Shown piece by piece: positions 24,601 to 26,070 of a stretch of 26,070 nucleotides of DNA; position 1 is the stretch's first letter; each line of letters opens with the position of its first letter. The translations under genes were made by a program, and so were the position numbers. The notes beneath the pieces were generated by a model. That model did no database searches, was not told where the DNA came from, and saw only the letters and a program-made list of their open reading frames with translations. Source of the DNA: an uncultured Planctomycetaceae bacterium (GTDB taxonomy: Bacteria > Planctomycetota > Planctomycetia > Planctomycetales > Planctomycetaceae); NCBI GenBank assembly GCA_937952455.1, contig CALFYU010000388.1, positions 1 through 26,070 of the forward strand. Direction: 5' to 3'.

Positions 24601-26070
24601 CCGCGATGTGGGACATCGATCGCAGCCGGTTCATCTCGGTGGCGCTGCTGATCGGCTGTCTAATGACGGCGGCCGGCATCCGGGCCAGCGGACTGAACTT
24701 CAGCCGGCGGTTCGTTACGGTTTGGCTCGTGCTCTGCGCCGTGGTGGCGACTTGGGTGCCGACCGCTTATGCGGAAATTGCCGGCGGTGTCCTGATCGGC
24801 TCGTTGCTGGCCTGCCTCATTCCGTTGGTGGAGAAACTGCTCGCGCGCAAACCCTCTGCGATCGACGAATCGGTTCCGTCCGGCAGCACGCGACGGTTCA
24901 TTCCCGGAAGCATCGCTTGCGTCCTGGCAACGTTGTGCCTCAGCCGTGCGTTGGCCCAAGAAGCGACTGTCGAACGCACCTCTGCGCAGCCGGCCCTGCA
25001 CCGCGTGCTGGTTCCCTATGAACCGGGGGACCCCCTGGGCCGAAACGCCAAGTGGGTCTACGTCGAGCCGCACACGCTCGCGGCGCTGGAAGGCGGCATG
25101 GAGAAAGATGCCACCGCGCCGCCGTATCTGTTCCGCTCGGCGCGCTACGATCTGACGATTGCGGACGGAGGCGGCAGTGATTGCGCCATGACACTTACCG
25201 TCGACGTGCTTTCACCGGCATCGGAAGTCACTGTCGAATTGCCGCTGGAAAACGTCAATCTCAGTGCGGAAGACCCCTGCCGCGTGAACGGCAATCCGCA
25301 TCCCATCTGGCGGGAGTCCTCCACCGGGAACTTGGCCTTGCGGCTCAACGGGACACAAATTTCATCCGGCAAAACACCCGCTGCGGACGCCACCGCGTCG
25401 ACACCACGGCCGTCGCGGTATGTGATCGAATTGTCGACGACGATTCCAAACGTGCTGATTGAAAAGGAAGTCCGCATAGAATGGACGGTGCCCCGGGTCG
25501 CCGACAGTGCGATGACGGTACGACGTCCCCAGCGCCAATCGTTTGTGCAGATTGAACTGGACCAGCGGTCGCCGTTTGCTTTACATGCCGAGAGCGAAAA
25601 CTCGCCGCAAACGATCGTTCTGGGAGAGGCACAGCGGATCAACATCGTCTCGTCCGCCGAGGCGATTCCCGACACCGACTCTGTCGCCATGTCGGCCGCT
25701 TGCCTCGCCGATGTCACGCCATCGTTGATTCAATACGAAGCCCAGATCTCTTACCGCGTACGGCGTGGACACCTCAATCATCTGCTGTGGAAACTCCCGC
25801 CGGGGGTCGCCGTCCGGTCCATCCACGGCAAGAACGTGACCGGTTTTTACGTACTCGCGGAGTCGACGTCGGATCAATCTGTCGTCGTCGAAATCGACCC
25901 TGCAGGCGCGGAGCAAATTGAGGTCGACGCGCAATTCGTGCTACCGGTACCGGCCGCCGACGGCCCTGCCAACGTTCCGGCCTTGGAATTTCCGCCCCGG
26001 GGCCGGCTCCTCGATGAGTCGATGCCCCCCGAACGGATGTTTGCATGTGCGGCTACGCCAGCATTCCAGA
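21633..26070 (+). CDS. Giant exported protein, apparent fusion of two units, truncated by the window end
   Basis: This frame is open from the ATG at 21633 to the window end, at least 1,479 codons, so the 3' end is not seen. It starts with a signal-like segment (VVRSVICVGLLLAAGWLPDT) and a beta-rich region to about residue 995. Three membrane helices follow (FISVALLIGCLMTAAGI, VTVWLVLCAVVATWVP, GGVLIGSLLACLIPLV). These end in a charged EKLLARK loop. A fourth hydrophobic stretch resembles a second signal peptide (RRFIPGSIACVLATLCLSRA, then LAQEA), and a new beta-rich region continues to the end. That region resembles the N-terminal part of the upstream partner: RYDLTI, LTVDVLSPAS and VELPLENVNL parallel TLTAVYTVEVLAQ and PLRLSEATLTSD. 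Function unknown. Confidence 0.8.
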   Translation, partial: MTTPQRWGVVRSVICVGLLLAAGWLPDTATTHGEENEFSIPNVQWNLVPLNHRNAWPAGDWKPIRRERLEKLRANPPRSATVPRPVNIRRATYAATLTEEDVLEGDLELTVDDSAGAASLVPLDPLGLPIADLSWPDRPAIWGSTPDGQLVVQSRKDQQQLKGRWRLRGERCPGGLLFDMQVAPAASSQLLLTLPQAWDLQCAAAVVDAPRDAKVDGWRTWGIELGRETRCRVAIHKTDDDQDRTPLVVLSENIINYTSVPEQFRIKNQMRLDVLNAPLSDLELVTEPDVEIHAVFAGGESSLPIAQQSTNDRRTVRVHFDPPLSGPGHVLQLNATAPLTMERQVHLPRIIVPGAVSGRGRINVIVPPPFELQKITTPAGYRQEDPSSGGNAVAFQYYGDERDVSAVFGWPRADVSCRILSHLSSARGQWQAQTQMRWQCQSGRRFTLRCEFPAEWDMTAVTLQTDGGKMVAAHDWTIAPGDSDTRILVVKLRESLSADNPVTLELTATRPMTASHETLAIPAPVPLDTDDVETLVSIADTSGMQPTLEADSTFSPVSKPRVPPFWEQFSLWNAAAQTDRSSIVFLSSAARPKGRLHFQSDQTPLSVMAQTRMTLSGDRAEEVFDITGRATVSTVSQVLVFISEPGPEITWELTDPGGATAKSRKLATSRHQALGLPRFGELWEIEFASPVTVFSLTGGRTRAFSSSGQASLLFVPRAKGFQGTLDVVCPPRIQPRFVARDMAELQEGDAAVLRDNPTDTRSHRWSYRTADAALRIETQVRAGESVPAAITSVNLYSQMTVQPGGENRHWAIVDLSSLPETVELEWTLPESARPADVQIGDQILEPYRDGDMFRLQRGTRGKAGFAIIEYRTSSRHSFGPAVLQIPVPRFNAQVLRFSWTVASPPRTQLQILNSNALGLEDVPGHLWAERFCGPLAQRSAVAPADSSSREWTPGRITADKIPALANIPEEFSGWQSRTIEFAESPAIISAAMWDIDRSRFISVALLIGCLMTAAGIRASGLNFSRRFVTVWLVLCAVVATWVPTAYAEIAGGVLIGSLLACLIPLVEKLLARKPSAIDESVPSGSTRRFIPGSIACVLATLCLSRALAQEATVERTSAQPALHRVLVPYEPGDPLGRNAKWVYVEPHTLAALEGGMEKDATAPPYLFRSARYDLTIADGGGSDCAMTLTVDVLSPASEVTVELPLENVNLSAEDPCRVNGNPHPIWRESSTGNLALRLNGTQISSGKTPAADATASTPRPSRYVIELSTTIPNVLIEKEVRIEWTVPRVADSAMTVRRPQRQSFVQIELDQRSPFALHAESENSPQTIVLGEAQRINIVSSAEAIPDTDSVAMSAACLADVTPSLIQYEAQISYRVRRGHLNHLLWKLPPGVAVRSIHGKNVTGFYVLAESTSDQSVVVEIDPAGAEQIEVDAQFVLPVPAADGPANVPALEFPPRGRLLDESMPPERMFACAATPAFQ

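Overview
The window is about 26 kb of high-GC bacterial DNA that looks like a planctomycete chromosome. Four things point that way. An ECF-type sigma factor is translationally coupled to a giant Ser/Thr kinase whose N-terminus is of the kind seen on planctomycete kinases. There are very large secreted or membrane proteins without recognisable families. There is an exported HEAT-repeat protein. There is a secreted protein resembling the planctomycete DUF6666 group. I cannot name the genus. The window contains no rRNA, no convincing tRNA, no CRISPR array and no transposase.

Layout. Positions 264-2504 (minus strand) hold a HemX/CcsA-like membrane protein followed by glutamyl-tRNA reductase (hemA), a haem-synthesis unit. 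Positions 2998-4201 hold a small membrane protein (plus) converging on a secreted Gly/Tyr-rich protein (minus), with a 90-bp dispersed repeat between them. Positions 4475-8071 (plus) hold an exported HEAT-repeat protein and a class III PLP aminotransferase. Positions 8109-9157 (minus) hold three small uncharacterised genes, two of them in a lower-GC patch. Positions 9399-14007 (plus) hold the ECF sigma factor and, overlapping it by ATGA, a roughly 1,325-residue signalling protein. That protein is interrupted by an apparent one-base deletion just before the kinase HRD motif.

Positions 14300-15397 (plus) hold a secreted outer-surface-like protein, preceded by the second copy of the 90-bp repeat. 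Positions 15486-16862 (minus) hold a parallel beta-helix protein, divergent from an inositol-monophosphatase-family enzyme at 17056-17832 (plus). Positions 18181-26070 (plus) hold two coupled giant proteins with beta-rich extracytoplasmic regions and membrane-helix clusters. The second runs off the window end and looks like two such units fused head to tail.

The most unusual content is the signalling protein. When the frameshift is bridged it reads: planctomycete kinase N-terminal region, pseudokinase, canonical kinase, SRPBCC-like domain, DUF5939-like zinc-binding module, then a degenerate class III nucleotide-cyclase domain. With the sigma factor beside it, this suggests a phosphorylation and nucleotide-sensing switch for transcription. 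The giant-protein operon is the second candidate for an undescribed system. Function is inferred from motifs read by eye; no database search was possible.
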